DNA from: Salegentibacter maritimus
Lineage (GTDB): Bacteria; Bacteroidota; Bacteroidia; Flavobacteriales; Flavobacteriaceae
Assembly (NCBI RefSeq): GCF_016236915.1
Contig: NZ_JAEHOK010000002.1
Coordinates: 186,001-250,000, forward strand
Direction: 5' to 3'
DNA: 64,000 bases
The position numbers were made by a program, and so were the translations under genes. How positions within the stretch are numbered: the stretch's first letter is position 1; every line of letters starts with the position of its first letter. Below the pieces are notes generated by a model. That model did no database searches and was not told the origin of the DNA. It saw only the letters and a list, made by a program, of their open reading frames with translations. Below, in pieces: positions 28,537 through 38,889 of this stretch.

Positions 28537-29649
28537 ATGAAATATCAAACTCGAAAAAAAGCCATTATCTTACTTGAAGACGGTACCATTTTTCACGGCA
28601 AGGCTGTAGGAAACAAAGACGGCAAGGCCGTGGGTGAAGTTTGTTTTAATACCGGTATGACCGGGTATCAGGAGATTTTTACAGATCCTTCTTATTACGG
28701 TCAACTTATGGTTACCACAAATGCACATATTGGTAATTACGGTACGCTGGCCGAAGAAAGTGAAGCCGATAAAACGAAAATAGCCGGCCTTATTTGTAAA
28801 AATTTTAGTTATACACATTCGCGTCCTGCTGCCGATAAATCGCTTCAGGATTTTTTGGACGATAGTAATTTATTTGCCATTTCTGATGTAGATACAAGAG
28901 CGCTTGTAACTTATATTAGAGAGAATGGTGCAATGAACGCTATTATTTCTACCGATGTAGATAATATAGAAGGTTTAAAGAAAGAACTTGCTGAAGTACC
29001 GGATATGAATGGATTGGAATTGGCTTCTAAAGTTTCTACTAAAGAACCTTATTATTTTGGTAATGAAAATGCCACCTATAAGATAGCAGCACTTGATGTT
29101 GGAATTAAAAAGAACATTCTTCGCAACTTTGAAAAACGCGATGTGTATGTAAAAGTTTTTCCATACAACGCAACTTATGAAGAAATGAGTGCCTGGAACC
29201 CCGATGGTTATTTTCTGTCTAATGGTCCCGGAGATCCGCAACCACTGGAAAGCGCGATTAATCTTACTAAAACTATTTTAGAAAAAGATCATCCATTATT
29301 TGGTATTTGTTTGGGCCACCAGATTATTGCCATAGCGAATGGAATAAAAACTTATAAAATGCATCACGGTCACCGGGGTATAAATCACCCTGTTAAAAAT
29401 CTTAAGACCGGAAAAGGTGAAATTACCTCTCAAAACCACGGTTTCTCTGTAGATAGAGCCGATACAGAGGCTAACAGTGAAGTGGAAATTACTCATATTT
29501 GCTTAAATGATGATACAGTTGGTGGAATAGCAATGAAAAATAAAAATTGTTTTTCGGTTCAATACCATCCAGAAGCAAGTCCGGGTCCGCACGATGCTAG
29601 CTATTTGTTTGATGAGTTTATGGATAGAATAAAAGGAGCAAAAGCTTAG
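28537..29649 (+). CDS. carA: carbamoyl-phosphate synthase small (glutaminase) subunit
   Basis: The 370-residue protein provides ammonia from glutamine to the large subunit CarB for carbamoyl phosphate, the precursor of pyrimidines and arginine. The N-terminal domain has GEVCFNTGMTGYQEIFTDPS. The class I amidotransferase domain has SNGPGDPQ, the nucleophile Cys 258 in GICLGHQ, and the His/Glu pair in QYHPEASPGPHD. carB is not adjacent. The gene has its own terminator (29673-29703), so it is monocistronic. Confidence 0.98.
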   Translation: MKYQTRKKAIILLEDGTIFHGKAVGNKDGKAVGEVCFNTGMTGYQEIFTDPSYYGQLMVTTNAHIGNYGTLAEESEADKTKIAGLICKNFSYTHSRPAADKSLQDFLDDSNLFAISDVDTRALVTYIRENGAMNAIISTDVDNIEGLKKELAEVPDMNGLELASKVSTKEPYYFGNENATYKIAALDVGIKKNILRNFEKRDVYVKVFPYNATYEEMSAWNPDGYFLSNGPGDPQPLESAINLTKTILEKDHPLFGICLGHQIIAIANGIKTYKMHHGHRGINHPVKNLKTGKGEITSQNHGFSVDRADTEANSEVEITHICLNDDTVGGIAMKNKNCFSVQYHPEASPGPHDASYLFDEFMDRIKGAKA

Positions 29650-29672
29650 GTTTTTTTAAGATAATTGATTTT

Positions 29673-29703
29673 AAAGCCCGAAATTTAAACATTTCGGGCT
29701 TTT
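29673..29703 (+). terminator. intrinsic terminator of carA
   Basis: AAAGCCCGAAAT (29673-29684) and ATTTCGGGCTTT (29691-29702) form a 12-bp stem with a 6-base loop, followed by a T-rich stretch. It lies 24 bases after the carA stop. Confidence 0.9.
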
Positions 29704-29705
29704 GT

Positions 29706-29735
29706 TTTGGTAAAAATAAATATATGTTATATTCG
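29706..29735 (+). promoter_or_regulatory. predicted promoter of the small exported protein gene
   Basis: TTTG (29706-29709), an 18-base spacer and TATATTCG (29728-29735) fit the Bacteroidota pattern with one mismatch in the -7 element. It overlaps the tail of the carA terminator and lies 26 bases before the ATG at 29761. Confidence 0.45.
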
Positions 29736-29760
29736 ACCTCATTTTTATCAGAAATCATCA

Positions 29761-30300
29761 ATGAAAAAATTACTATTACTTAGCTTTTGCTTATTCTCTC
29801 TTTTATCTATCAATGCACAAGATCAAGCTTCGGTTGAAGATGGTCTTTTATCAGTAAATATTTTAACACCGGGCGTTGAATATGAATACGGACTTACAAG
29901 TTTTACAACCTTAGATCTAAGGTTGGGTTCTGCGTTCGCTTATTGGAAGAATACTTATTTTGGTGAAAATTTTGGTATTTACCCAATACTTGGTATTCAA
30001 TATCGCTATTATTACAATCTAGAAAAACGTTTGGATAAAGGAAAAAAATTAAAGAATAATAGTGCTAATTATATCGCTTTAAGTGGGGCTGTGCAATCTG
30101 GAAAACCTATTATTGGTAACTTAGAATATAATGAAGCTTATTTTGGAACCGTAGGTCCGGTTTGGGGTTTGCAGCGTTATTATAATAGTGGTTTTAAATT
30201 AGATCTAAATTTAGGAGGAGGCTATAGCTTTAATGAATCTGGGGAATCCTATTTTTCGCTATTAATTGGAATTAGACTTGGGTGGCTTCTTTCAAATTAA
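29761..30300 (+). CDS. small exported outer-membrane-like protein, unknown function
   Basis: The chosen ATG gives 179 residues with a clean signal peptide (MKKLLLLSFCLFSLLSINAQ); a longer frame from 29707 would bury this signal and cross the promoter. The mature part alternates aromatic and polar residues (LDLRLGSAFAYWKNTYFGEN, QYRYYYNLEKRLD, LLIGIRLGWLLSN) and ends in a hydrophobic strand. That suggests a small beta-barrel or outer-membrane protein. I recognise no named family. It stands alone between carA and eno. Confidence 0.75.
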   Translation: MKKLLLLSFCLFSLLSINAQDQASVEDGLLSVNILTPGVEYEYGLTSFTTLDLRLGSAFAYWKNTYFGENFGIYPILGIQYRYYYNLEKRLDKGKKLKNNSANYIALSGAVQSGKPIIGNLEYNEAYFGTVGPVWGLQRYYNSGFKLDLNLGGGYSFNESGESYFSLLIGIRLGWLLSN

Positions 30301-31914
<1,614 letters not shown>

Positions 31915-31938
31915 TTATCAATTTGCGATAAATATAAG

Positions 31939-31974
31939 ATCCCTTTTGAAGAAAATTCAAAAGGGATTTTTTTT
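31939..31974 (+). terminator. intrinsic terminator of eno
   Basis: ATCCCTTTTGAA (31939-31950) pairs with TTCAAAAGGGAT (31956-31967), a 12-bp stem with a 5-base loop, followed by eight T residues. It is a textbook rho-independent terminator 25 bases after the eno stop. Confidence 0.95.
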
Positions 31975-32114
31975 GAAGTTAATTCAGCAATAAATCCCGT
32001 TTATTCACGTGTTTCAATTAAAATCTTATGTACGCTTAACGCTAAATTAACAGTATATTTCTTAAATTAGCAACTCTCGAAAATTAGTTGAATTAAAGTA
32101 TATAAAATTAAGAT

Positions 32115-33395
32115 ATGTCAAAAGCGACGATTGAAATAAATGGGAAAAAATATGAATTCCCAATTGTAGAAGGAACCGAAAATGAACAGGGAATAGATAT
32201 AAAAAAATTGCGTGCAGAAGCAGGTGTTATTACCCTGGATCGTGGGTATAAAAACACTGGTAGCTGCGAAAGTGCCATTACATTTTTAAATGGAGAAGAA
32301 GGTGTGCTTCGTTACAGGGGGTATCCTATTGAAGCTCTTGCAGAAAAAGCTGATTTCCTGGAAGTAGCTTATTTACTTATTTTCGGGGAGTTGCCAACTA
32401 AGACGCAGTTAGATAAATTTTATGCCGATATTAAGGAAGAGTCTGCAGTAGATGAGGAGATGAAGAAAATTCTTGACGGTTTTCCTAAATCGGCGCACCC
32501 AATGGGCGTACTTTCTTCTTTAACAAGTGCACTTATTGCCTTTAACCCATCTTCTGTGAATGTAGAGTCTGAAGAGGATATGTACAAGGCAATAGTGAAA
32601 ATTTTGGGTAAATTTCCGGTTCTTGCAGCCTGGACACTTAGAAAGAAAAATAGCCTTCCGTTAAATTATGGTGACGATACTTTAGGTTATGTAGAAAATC
32701 TACATAAAATGATGTTCGAAAAACCGGGGAAAAGTTACAGCGTAGACAAAGCAGTTATAGATGCATTAGATAAATTATTAATTCTACATGCAGACCATGA
32801 ACAAAATTGCTCTACTTCTACAGTAAGAATGGTGGGTTCTTCGCACGCCGGACTTTTTGCTTCAATTTCAGCAGGAATTTCTGCACTTTGGGGACCACTT
32901 CACGGTGGGGCTAACCAGGCAGTTATAGAAATGCTGGAAAGAATTAAAGAGGATGGTGGCGATACTAAGAAATTTATGGCAAAAGCTAAAGATAAAGAAG
33001 ATCCTTTCCGTCTAATGGGCTTTGGTCACCGTGTTTATAAAAACTTCGATCCTAGAGCTAAGATTATTAAAAAATCGGCCGATGAAGTACTTGGGCAACT
33101 TGGTGTAGATGATCCTGTTTTGGATATTGCCAAAGGGCTTGAAAAAGAAGCATTGGAAGATCAATATTTTGTGGATAGAAAACTTTATCCAAACGTAGAT
33201 TTCTATTCAGGAATTATTTATAGGGCACTAGGTATTCCGGTAGAAATGTTTACTGTAATGTTTGCACTTGGTAGACTTCCTGGATGGATCGCACAATGGA
33301 GGGAAATGAGGTTAATGAAAGAACCGATTGGTAGACCGCGCCAAATTTATACCGGAGCAAATTTACGCGAATTTAAGGCAGTAGAAGAAAGGTAG
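32115..33395 (+). CDS. gltA: citrate synthase
   Basis: The 426-residue protein is a type II, proteobacterial-length citrate synthase that makes citrate from oxaloacetate and acetyl-CoA. The motifs RGYPIEALAEKADFLEVAYL, HADHEQNCSTSTVRMVGSSH, the active-site GPLHGGANQAV and GFGHRVYKNFDPRA are complete. A small N-terminal beta domain precedes the catalytic core, as in hexameric forms. It has its own terminator and is followed by two guanidino-enzyme genes. Confidence 0.98.
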   Translation: MSKATIEINGKKYEFPIVEGTENEQGIDIKKLRAEAGVITLDRGYKNTGSCESAITFLNGEEGVLRYRGYPIEALAEKADFLEVAYLLIFGELPTKTQLDKFYADIKEESAVDEEMKKILDGFPKSAHPMGVLSSLTSALIAFNPSSVNVESEEDMYKAIVKILGKFPVLAAWTLRKKNSLPLNYGDDTLGYVENLHKMMFEKPGKSYSVDKAVIDALDKLLILHADHEQNCSTSTVRMVGSSHAGLFASISAGISALWGPLHGGANQAVIEMLERIKEDGGDTKKFMAKAKDKEDPFRLMGFGHRVYKNFDPRAKIIKKSADEVLGQLGVDDPVLDIAKGLEKEALEDQYFVDRKLYPNVDFYSGIIYRALGIPVEMFTVMFALGRLPGWIAQWREMRLMKEPIGRPRQIYTGANLREFKAVEER

Positions 33396-33424
33396 AAAAT
33401 ATCTTTTTTTATTAATAAATCTTG

Positions 33425-33454
33425 AAAAAGCTTCATCATCGTATGAAGCTTTTT
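33425..33454 (+). terminator. intrinsic terminator of gltA
   Basis: AAAAAGCTTCAT (33425-33436) and ATGAAGCTTTTT (33443-33454) form a perfect 12-bp stem with a 6-base loop and a T-rich end. It lies between gltA and the next gene, which starts 24 bases later, so the promoter of that gene must be very close or readthrough occurs. Confidence 0.9.
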
Positions 33455-33477
33455 CTATATTTGATAAAAATTTACTT

Positions 33478-34389
33478 GTGAAATTGAATATCAATAATGA
33501 GACTTCACGGCTTAGAGCTGTGGTTTTGGGTACAGCTGAAAGCAATGGTCCCGAACCTTCTTTAGAAGAAGCTTACGATCCAAAATCAGCCGAATTCATC
33601 AGGATGGGATCCTATCCCAGGGAGGAGGATATGATAGAGGAAATGGAGGCCGTCGCTAAAATTCTGGAGAAATATAAAGTACAGGTATTTAGGCCCAAAG
33701 TAATAAAAGATTATAATCAAATTTTTACTCGGGATATTGCTTTTGTGATCGAGGATAAGTTTATAAAGTCTAATATTCTACCAGATAGGGAGCAGGAAAT
33801 TGAAGCCATTAGTCACGTTATTCAGCAAATAGATCCTTCTAAAGTACTGCAGTTACCCGAAGAAGCTCATATAGAAGGTGGTGATGTGATGCCTTTGGGA
33901 GATTATATTCTTGTAGGTACCTATCGTGGTACAGATTATAAAGATTATATCACTGCACGTACCAATGTGCAAGCGGTAGAAGCTTTACAGGAGTTATTTC
34001 CTAATAAAAAAGTGGTTTCCTTTAACTTGAGGAAATCAAATACAGAGCCCAGGGATAATGCTTTGCATTTAGATTGTTGCTTTCAACCTGTAGGTAAGGG
34101 AAAAGCAATTATTCATAGAAATGGTTTCTTGGAAGAAGAGGAATATAACTGGTTGGTAAATCTCTTTGGGAAAGAAAACGTTTTTGAGATTACCCGGGAG
34201 GAGATGTATTATATGAATTCCAATATTTTTTCTATAGATGAAGATATTGTGATTTCAGAAAAAAACTTTACAAGATTAAATACTTGGTTAAGAGAGCAGG
34301 GTATTACAGTTGAAGAAGTGCCTTACGCTGAAATTTCTAAACAGGAAGGACTTTTGCGTTGTTCCACTTTACCTTTAATTAGAGAATAG
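33478..34389 (+). CDS. DDAH/arginine deiminase-like guanidino-group hydrolase
   Basis: The 303-residue protein starts at GTG 33478, just after the gltA terminator. Its fold signatures match the amidinotransferase / dimethylargininase superfamily: FTRDIAFVI, EGGDVMPLGDYILVGTYRGT, His 197 in NALHLDCCFQPV and the C-terminal nucleophile Cys 295 in LLRCSTLPLIRE. Such enzymes cleave substituted arginines or citrulline-like compounds to release amines or ammonia. The exact substrate is not fixed by sequence. It is followed 4 bases later by the CtlX-like gene, so the two likely act in one pathway. Confidence 0.85.
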   Translation: MKLNINNETSRLRAVVLGTAESNGPEPSLEEAYDPKSAEFIRMGSYPREEDMIEEMEAVAKILEKYKVQVFRPKVIKDYNQIFTRDIAFVIEDKFIKSNILPDREQEIEAISHVIQQIDPSKVLQLPEEAHIEGGDVMPLGDYILVGTYRGTDYKDYITARTNVQAVEALQELFPNKKVVSFNLRKSNTEPRDNALHLDCCFQPVGKGKAIIHRNGFLEEEEYNWLVNLFGKENVFEITREEMYYMNSNIFSIDEDIVISEKNFTRLNTWLREQGITVEEVPYAEISKQEGLLRCSTLPLIRE

Positions 34390-34393
34390 CATA

Positions 34394-35317
34394 ATGAGAC
34401 AGATTACAGATACAATTTTAATGGTGCGCCCGGTGGCGTTTAGAATGAACGAGCAAACTGCGGTAAATAATTATTTTCAAAAAGACTTAACAGCCGATAA
34501 TGTAAACGAACGCGCCCAAAAAGAGTTTGATGAATTTGTTATAAAACTTAAAAATGTAGGGGTAAATGTGATTGTGGTAAACGATAAGGTGGAAGACGAT
34601 ACGCCAGATTCTATTTTCCCAAACAACTGGGTTTCTTTTCATGAAAATGGAGATATAGGGCTATATCCTATGTTTGCAGAAAACCGCAGAAAAGAACGCC
34701 GATTGGAATATTTTGCCAAACTTGAAGAGGAAGGTTTTAAAATAAAAAATATAGTAGATTATACCGAAGCCGAAGAGCACGATGTCTTTTTGGAAGGAAC
34801 CGGAAGCTTATTGCTGGATAGGAAGAATCGTAAAGCTTACTGTGCATTATCGGCGCGTGCAGACGAAGATTTACTGATAGAATTTTGTGAAGATTTTGAG
34901 TTTACACCGGTTATTTTTAATGCCAATCAAAGTGTAGATGGAAAAAGAAAAGCAATCTATCACACAAATGTTATGATGTGCCTGGCCGAAAACTTTGCCG
35001 TAATCTGCCTTGATAGCATAGACGATAAGAAGGAGCGAAAAAATGTACTGAAGCATTTAAATGAGGATGGGAAAGAAGTTATCGCAATTTCTGAAGCACA
35101 AATGCACGAGTTTGCCGGCAATATGCTCCAGGTACAGGGTACAGATGATAAATTTCTGGTAATGAGTGCGAGGGCACACAAGAGCTTAAATCAGGAGCAA
35201 ATAGAGAAAATAGAAAAGCATTGCAAGATTTTAAGCAGTGATCTTCATGTGATAGAAACTTGCGGTGGAGGCAGTGCCCGCTGTATGATGGCCGAGGTTT
35301 TTTTACCAAAATCTTAG
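34394..35317 (+). CDS. ctlX: citrulline hydrolase-like protein (CtlX family)
   Basis: The 307-residue protein belongs to the guanidino-group-modifying superfamily. Its sequence (TDTILMVRPVAFRMNEQTAVNN, PDSIFPNNWVSFHENGDIGL, YPMFAENRRKERR, FLEGTGSLLLDR) and the C-terminal GGGSARCMMAEVF, with probable catalytic Cys 297, resemble CtlX. In Francisella, CtlX hydrolyses citrulline to ornithine, CO2 and ammonia. It is preceded by a DDAH-like paralogue in a 4-base-spaced pair. Together they suggest arginine or citrulline breakdown or recycling. Confidence 0.85.
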   Translation: MRQITDTILMVRPVAFRMNEQTAVNNYFQKDLTADNVNERAQKEFDEFVIKLKNVGVNVIVVNDKVEDDTPDSIFPNNWVSFHENGDIGLYPMFAENRRKERRLEYFAKLEEEGFKIKNIVDYTEAEEHDVFLEGTGSLLLDRKNRKAYCALSARADEDLLIEFCEDFEFTPVIFNANQSVDGKRKAIYHTNVMMCLAENFAVICLDSIDDKKERKNVLKHLNEDGKEVIAISEAQMHEFAGNMLQVQGTDDKFLVMSARAHKSLNQEQIEKIEKHCKILSSDLHVIETCGGGSARCMMAEVFLPKS

Positions 35318-35362
35318 TCTCACATATTTTTTAGATAAAATAATTAAAGATTTCGTTAAGCT

Positions 35363-35394
35363 GAACCTGCCTGTTCGTTCAGGCGGGTAGGTTC
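35363..35394. repeat. dispersed palindromic repeat
   Basis: GAACCT (35363-35368) pairs with AGGTTC (35389-35394) and GCCTG (35369-35373) with CAGGC (35380-35384), with loop TTCGTT and a 4-base bulge on the right. The high GC of the stem and its place between convergent genes are typical of mobile REP-like elements in this phylum. No protein is associated. Confidence 0.6.
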
Positions 35395-35503
35395 AGGTTG
35401 ATGATTCTGAAGTTTCTTTCCTTTTTTTCTTGAATCTGATGATTGACAAAAGGAGCGAGGGGAGTTCAGAAATGGCCGTGTGTCGAAGAGGTTTTGAAGA
35501 TAC

Positions 35504-35613
35504 GGTTCGTCAAGCTGAATTCATTTTCAGCTTCTAACATAATCAAAATGTTCACATCTTATATCTCCGAATAAATTTCGGAGCAGGCTCTGAAATAATT
35601 TCAGGATGACGAT
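35504..35613 (-). repeat. composite three-hairpin repeat, copy 1
   Basis: Read on the minus strand, this 110-base element contains three inverted repeats in order: CTGAAATTATTTCAG, CTCCGAAATTTATTCGGAG and AGCTGAA...TTCAGCT. A second copy at 51088-51196, on the plus strand, shows nearly the same order and spacing. The first, second and third hairpins and the joints GATATAAGAT and TTAGAAGCTGAA are nearly identical between copies; only the linker between hairpins 2 and 3 has diverged. It is a non-coding dispersed element. Confidence 0.85.
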
Positions 35614-35621
35614 AGGGGAAA

Positions 35622-37112
35622 TTAGTGCTTCCTGAATAACTCCCTTAAAAATAAAATCATAATCCCGGCCGTAAAAAATGCAAAGGGAAGCGAGCTAATA
35701 ATTAAAAACTTTTGCATTGCGGTTAGTACATTGCTATTGGGTTTAATATTTCCAAGAATAATAATCGCTTGCGAAAAAATAAGGATTAAAATAGCCCAAA
35801 TTAACCTGAATTTTTTTCTGGGATGCTCCCTGCCTTTATCGCTAAACATGCTTAAAACATAAATAGCCGAATCTACCGAAGTAACCAGGAAACTAATTAG
35901 TAATAGTATACTGAGCATATTTGTGAAGTTGGAAAGTGGGAAGGCTTCAAAAAAGCGAAATAAGGAGGTGAAAACATTATCAAACTCCCCTCTATAGGTG
36001 TCCATACTTCCTATTAAATCGAATGAAGTCGAACCAAAAACGCTAAACCAAAAAAAACTTCCCAGCGATGGGATAAGCAAAACCCCCAAAATCATCTCAC
36101 GAATACTTCTTCCTTTTGAAATTCTGGCGATAAAAATCCCGGTAAAAGGAGCCCAGGCCAACCAAAAAGCCCAGTAGTAATACGTCCATTCGGTTAGAAA
36201 TTCTTTCCCTGGATTATAGTTGCCCAGGGCTAAACTAAGCGGTATAAAATCTATAATATACTTGGATAGAGATTCAAAAAAGCGGTTAAAAACAGTAAGG
36301 ATATCTGCCTGTAATAAGACAAAAAGCATAAGTATGGTTGTGATGTAAATATTCCAGTTGGAGATACGTTTTATACCCTTTTTAATTCCGGCAAATGCCG
36401 AAATAAATGCTGCCAAACAAACTATAAAAACTAATAAAATGATAAGCCAAAGCGTACCTGAAGGGCTGGAGCTTAGGTGGCTAATACCTCCTTCAATCTG
36501 GGTAGTGCCTAAGCCAATTGCAGCTACCAGTCCAAAAACAGTAGTTAGAATAGTGAGTAGGTTTATGCTTTCTGGTAGGTATTTTATCTTTTTGAACTGC
36601 GGTAAACTACTGCCTAATAATATATTCGATTTTTTAACAAATAGGGAATAGGCAATTAGAAGTGCGAAAATACCATAGAAGGCCCAGGCAGTAAAACCCC
36701 ATTGATAATAGGTGTATTCCAGAGCGATAACTTCGGCACTAGAATCTGTGCTTATGGGGCTGTTTAGAAACATAAAAACCGGTTCCTGTACCGCTCGCAA
36801 TAAAATCCCTGAACCCATCCCGGCACTGTATAGCATGGCAATCCAGGAAAGCCTGTTGAATTCCGGTTTTGAACTTCCCAGTTTTATATTTCCAAATTTC
36901 GAAAAGGCAATATAAATTAGGAACATAACACATAATAATCCAAGCCAAAGGTAAAAACCTCCAAAGATTTCACGAACCCAAATAGCACCAGCTTCTATAA
37001 GTTCGTAGAAAAATTCGGTAAAGGAGAAAATGTAGAGTGCTGTAAAAAATAAGATTCCTGCTGCGATATAAAGCAAAGGGTTTTTTAAAAATGACCGGGA
37101 AATTTGCTTCAA
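35622..37112 (-). CDS. BCCT family transporter (glycine betaine/choline/carnitine type)
   Basis: The 496-residue inner-membrane protein has about twelve hydrophobic segments and the BCCT signature region (YYWAFWLAWAPFTGIFIARI). The sodium- and substrate-site stretch of the BetP type appears as YSAGMGSGILLRAVQEP. Such secondary transporters take up betaine, choline or carnitine, usually for osmotic balance, with Na+ or H+ coupling. The C-terminal osmosensing tail of BetP is absent. It is transcribed alone towards a repeat-rich convergent gap. Confidence 0.9.
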   Translation of the reverse strand: MKQISRSFLKNPLLYIAAGILFFTALYIFSFTEFFYELIEAGAIWVREIFGGFYLWLGLLCVMFLIYIAFSKFGNIKLGSSKPEFNRLSWIAMLYSAGMGSGILLRAVQEPVFMFLNSPISTDSSAEVIALEYTYYQWGFTAWAFYGIFALLIAYSLFVKKSNILLGSSLPQFKKIKYLPESINLLTILTTVFGLVAAIGLGTTQIEGGISHLSSSPSGTLWLIILLVFIVCLAAFISAFAGIKKGIKRISNWNIYITTILMLFVLLQADILTVFNRFFESLSKYIIDFIPLSLALGNYNPGKEFLTEWTYYYWAFWLAWAPFTGIFIARISKGRSIREMILGVLLIPSLGSFFWFSVFGSTSFDLIGSMDTYRGEFDNVFTSLFRFFEAFPLSNFTNMLSILLLISFLVTSVDSAIYVLSMFSDKGREHPRKKFRLIWAILILIFSQAIIILGNIKPNSNVLTAMQKFLIISSLPFAFFTAGIMILFLRELFRKH

Positions 37113-37168
37113 AATTTGCTGCTGTTCAGTTTATAATGATTTTTTCAGATGTAAAGCATTGAGAGAGA

Positions 37169-38614
37169 TTAAGCTATTTGCTTTTTAGATTCACCTTTGG
37201 CAATTTTGTTTAGCATTCCTTCAAAAATAAAGTAATGAAATGGATACATGGCATACCAATACAAGCGACCCCAAATACCTTTTGGCCTAAATGTAGCGGT
37301 TTGGTGTAGTACATTTTCTTTGTCTATGCAAAACTCCAGCCAGGCTTCGCCGGGAACTTTCATTTCAGCAAAAAGCAAAAGCCTTCTTTCTTCTTTATCG
37401 GCTAAAAGTACACGCCAGAAATCTAAAGAATCTCCGGAGGCTATCTTATTTGGATGGGTTCTTCCGCGGCGCAAGCCTACTCCTCCAAAGAGTTTATCTA
37501 TATAACCACGAAATTTCCATAGCCAGTTGCCATAATACCAGCCTGTTAGTCCGCCAATAGCCCAAATGCGTTCCAGCACTTCTTCGGGATTTTCGACCCT
37601 GACCGATTGTTTGTCTAAGAGGCAACCATATTTTGGAACCTGTATATATTTGTTCAATTCTTTATTAAAGCGGCCGCTGCTTAACGAATCCTTCCAACTG
37701 GAAATAACCTGATTTTGCTCAATTTTATAAAAAGCAAGTTTTATGGCTTCTGTATAGGAAATGGTTTCAATCTTTAAAATATCCTGTAAGCGAGTGTCGT
37801 TGGTAATTACCTCTACACTCATACTGTCTACAAGATTTTGAGCCAGTTTATACGAGGTTGAAGTTACAAAATATAACCAGTAAGAAGAAAGTTTTGGAGA
37901 CATAACAGGTACGCCTATAATCCAAAGCTTTAAATTTCTAACTTCGGCATATTTTAGCATCATTTCTTTGTAGGTGAGTACATCGGGGCCGCCAACATCA
38001 AAAGATTGGTTATAGCATTCTTCTTTGCCAATTACTCCGGTGAGAAATTTAATAATATCGCGAATAGAAATAGGCTGGCATTTGGTCTCAACCCATTTTG
38101 GGGTGATCATTACCGGTAATTTCTCACAGAGGTCTCTTATAATTTCAAAAGAAGAACTTCCTGAACCTACAATAATTGCAGCCCTTAAAACAGTGAGTTT
38201 AAAACTACCGCTATATAAAATTTCTTCTACTTTTTTTCTTGATTCTAAATGTTTGGAAAGTTTCTCGGTGTTGATAATACCACTTAAGTAAATAACCTGG
38301 TTTACTGAAGTGCCTTCCATTATTTTATTGAAATTTTGGGCTGCTGTTGCTTCCTGGCTATCAAAATCTTTGGTAGATCCGCTCATAGAGTGAATCAGGT
38401 AGTAAGCTACATCAATATTCCTGATTTTTTCCGGAGCTTTTTTATCTTTTAAAAAATCGAGTTCTACAATTTCAACTTTTTCCAGAAGCTCCTGGTTGGA
38501 AGTAAAGCGATTTTTGTTACGAACAGCACAAACTACTTCGTGGCCCTGTTCCAAAAGTTCAGGGAGCAAGCGCATTCCAATATAACCATTAGCACCTGTA
38601 AGAAGAATTCTCAT
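37169..38614 (-). CDS. NAD(P)-binding SDR-type protein with DUF2867 C-terminal domain
   Basis: The 481-residue protein has an atypical SDR/NmrA-like Rossmann domain (MRILLTGANGYIGMRLLPEL, GxxGxxG intact; residues 1 to about 230). A C-terminal DUF2867 domain of about 150 residues follows (WAIGGLTGWYYGNWLWKFRG, EMKVPGEAWLEFCID). It is related to proteins annotated as nucleoside-diphosphate-sugar epimerases or NADH-quinone-oxidoreductase-like proteins, but no reaction is established for it. It lies between the BCCT gene and a small membrane protein; the functional link is unclear. Confidence 0.82.
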   Translation of the reverse strand: MRILLTGANGYIGMRLLPELLEQGHEVVCAVRNKNRFTSNQELLEKVEIVELDFLKDKKAPEKIRNIDVAYYLIHSMSGSTKDFDSQEATAAQNFNKIMEGTSVNQVIYLSGIINTEKLSKHLESRKKVEEILYSGSFKLTVLRAAIIVGSGSSSFEIIRDLCEKLPVMITPKWVETKCQPISIRDIIKFLTGVIGKEECYNQSFDVGGPDVLTYKEMMLKYAEVRNLKLWIIGVPVMSPKLSSYWLYFVTSTSYKLAQNLVDSMSVEVITNDTRLQDILKIETISYTEAIKLAFYKIEQNQVISSWKDSLSSGRFNKELNKYIQVPKYGCLLDKQSVRVENPEEVLERIWAIGGLTGWYYGNWLWKFRGYIDKLFGGVGLRRGRTHPNKIASGDSLDFWRVLLADKEERRLLLFAEMKVPGEAWLEFCIDKENVLHQTATFRPKGIWGRLYWYAMYPFHYFIFEGMLNKIAKGESKKQIA

Positions 38615-38683
38615 AGAAAAATTTTAAGCTTAAAATACCAATTAAATTAGTACTTTTCGGGGAGATTAGTAAAACTTTATAAA

Positions 38684-38887
38684 ATGAATAACGTACTTAA
38701 AATAGTGCTCCTTATAATTGGGGTTGGAATGATTGGGTATGGAGTATATAGACTAATAACACCCGAATTTGCTATTGATGCTGGCCCATTGCAGGTTGAA
38801 GCTCACGGCGACAATACCCAGTCTTATGCCATGATTGGTTTCGGGATTTTAGCACTCATTGGCGGACTTGCTTTCGGGAAGCGATAA
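38684..38887 (+). CDS. small two-helix membrane protein, unknown function
   Basis: The 67-residue protein has two hydrophobic segments (VLKIVLLIIGVGMIGYGVYRL and YAMIGFGILALIGGLAFG) joined by a short hydrophilic loop. No family is recognised. It is divergent from the SDR gene (70 bases apart) and converges on marC, with only 2 bases between the stops. The Gly-rich, symmetrical layout suggests a small inner-membrane subunit or stress protein. Confidence 0.65.
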   Translation: MNNVLKIVLLIIGVGMIGYGVYRLITPEFAIDAGPLQVEAHGDNTQSYAMIGFGILALIGGLAFGKR

Positions 38888-38889
38888 TA

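Larger units (their letters stand above)
35318..35621. other. repeat-rich convergent intergenic region between ctlX and the BCCT gene
   Basis: The 304-base gap between convergent genes has no coding sequence. It holds a 5+6-bp hairpin at 35363-35394 and a composite three-hairpin repeat at 35504-35613. Neither is a textbook terminator, though the hairpins may help stop transcription from both sides. Confidence 0.7.

Noticed and set aside
34394-35317. Full arginine deiminase (ArcA) operon
   Set aside because: No carbamate kinase or ornithine carbamoyltransferase gene is adjacent, and the proteins are near 300 residues in place of about 410 for ArcA; they fit DDAH-like and CtlX families instead.
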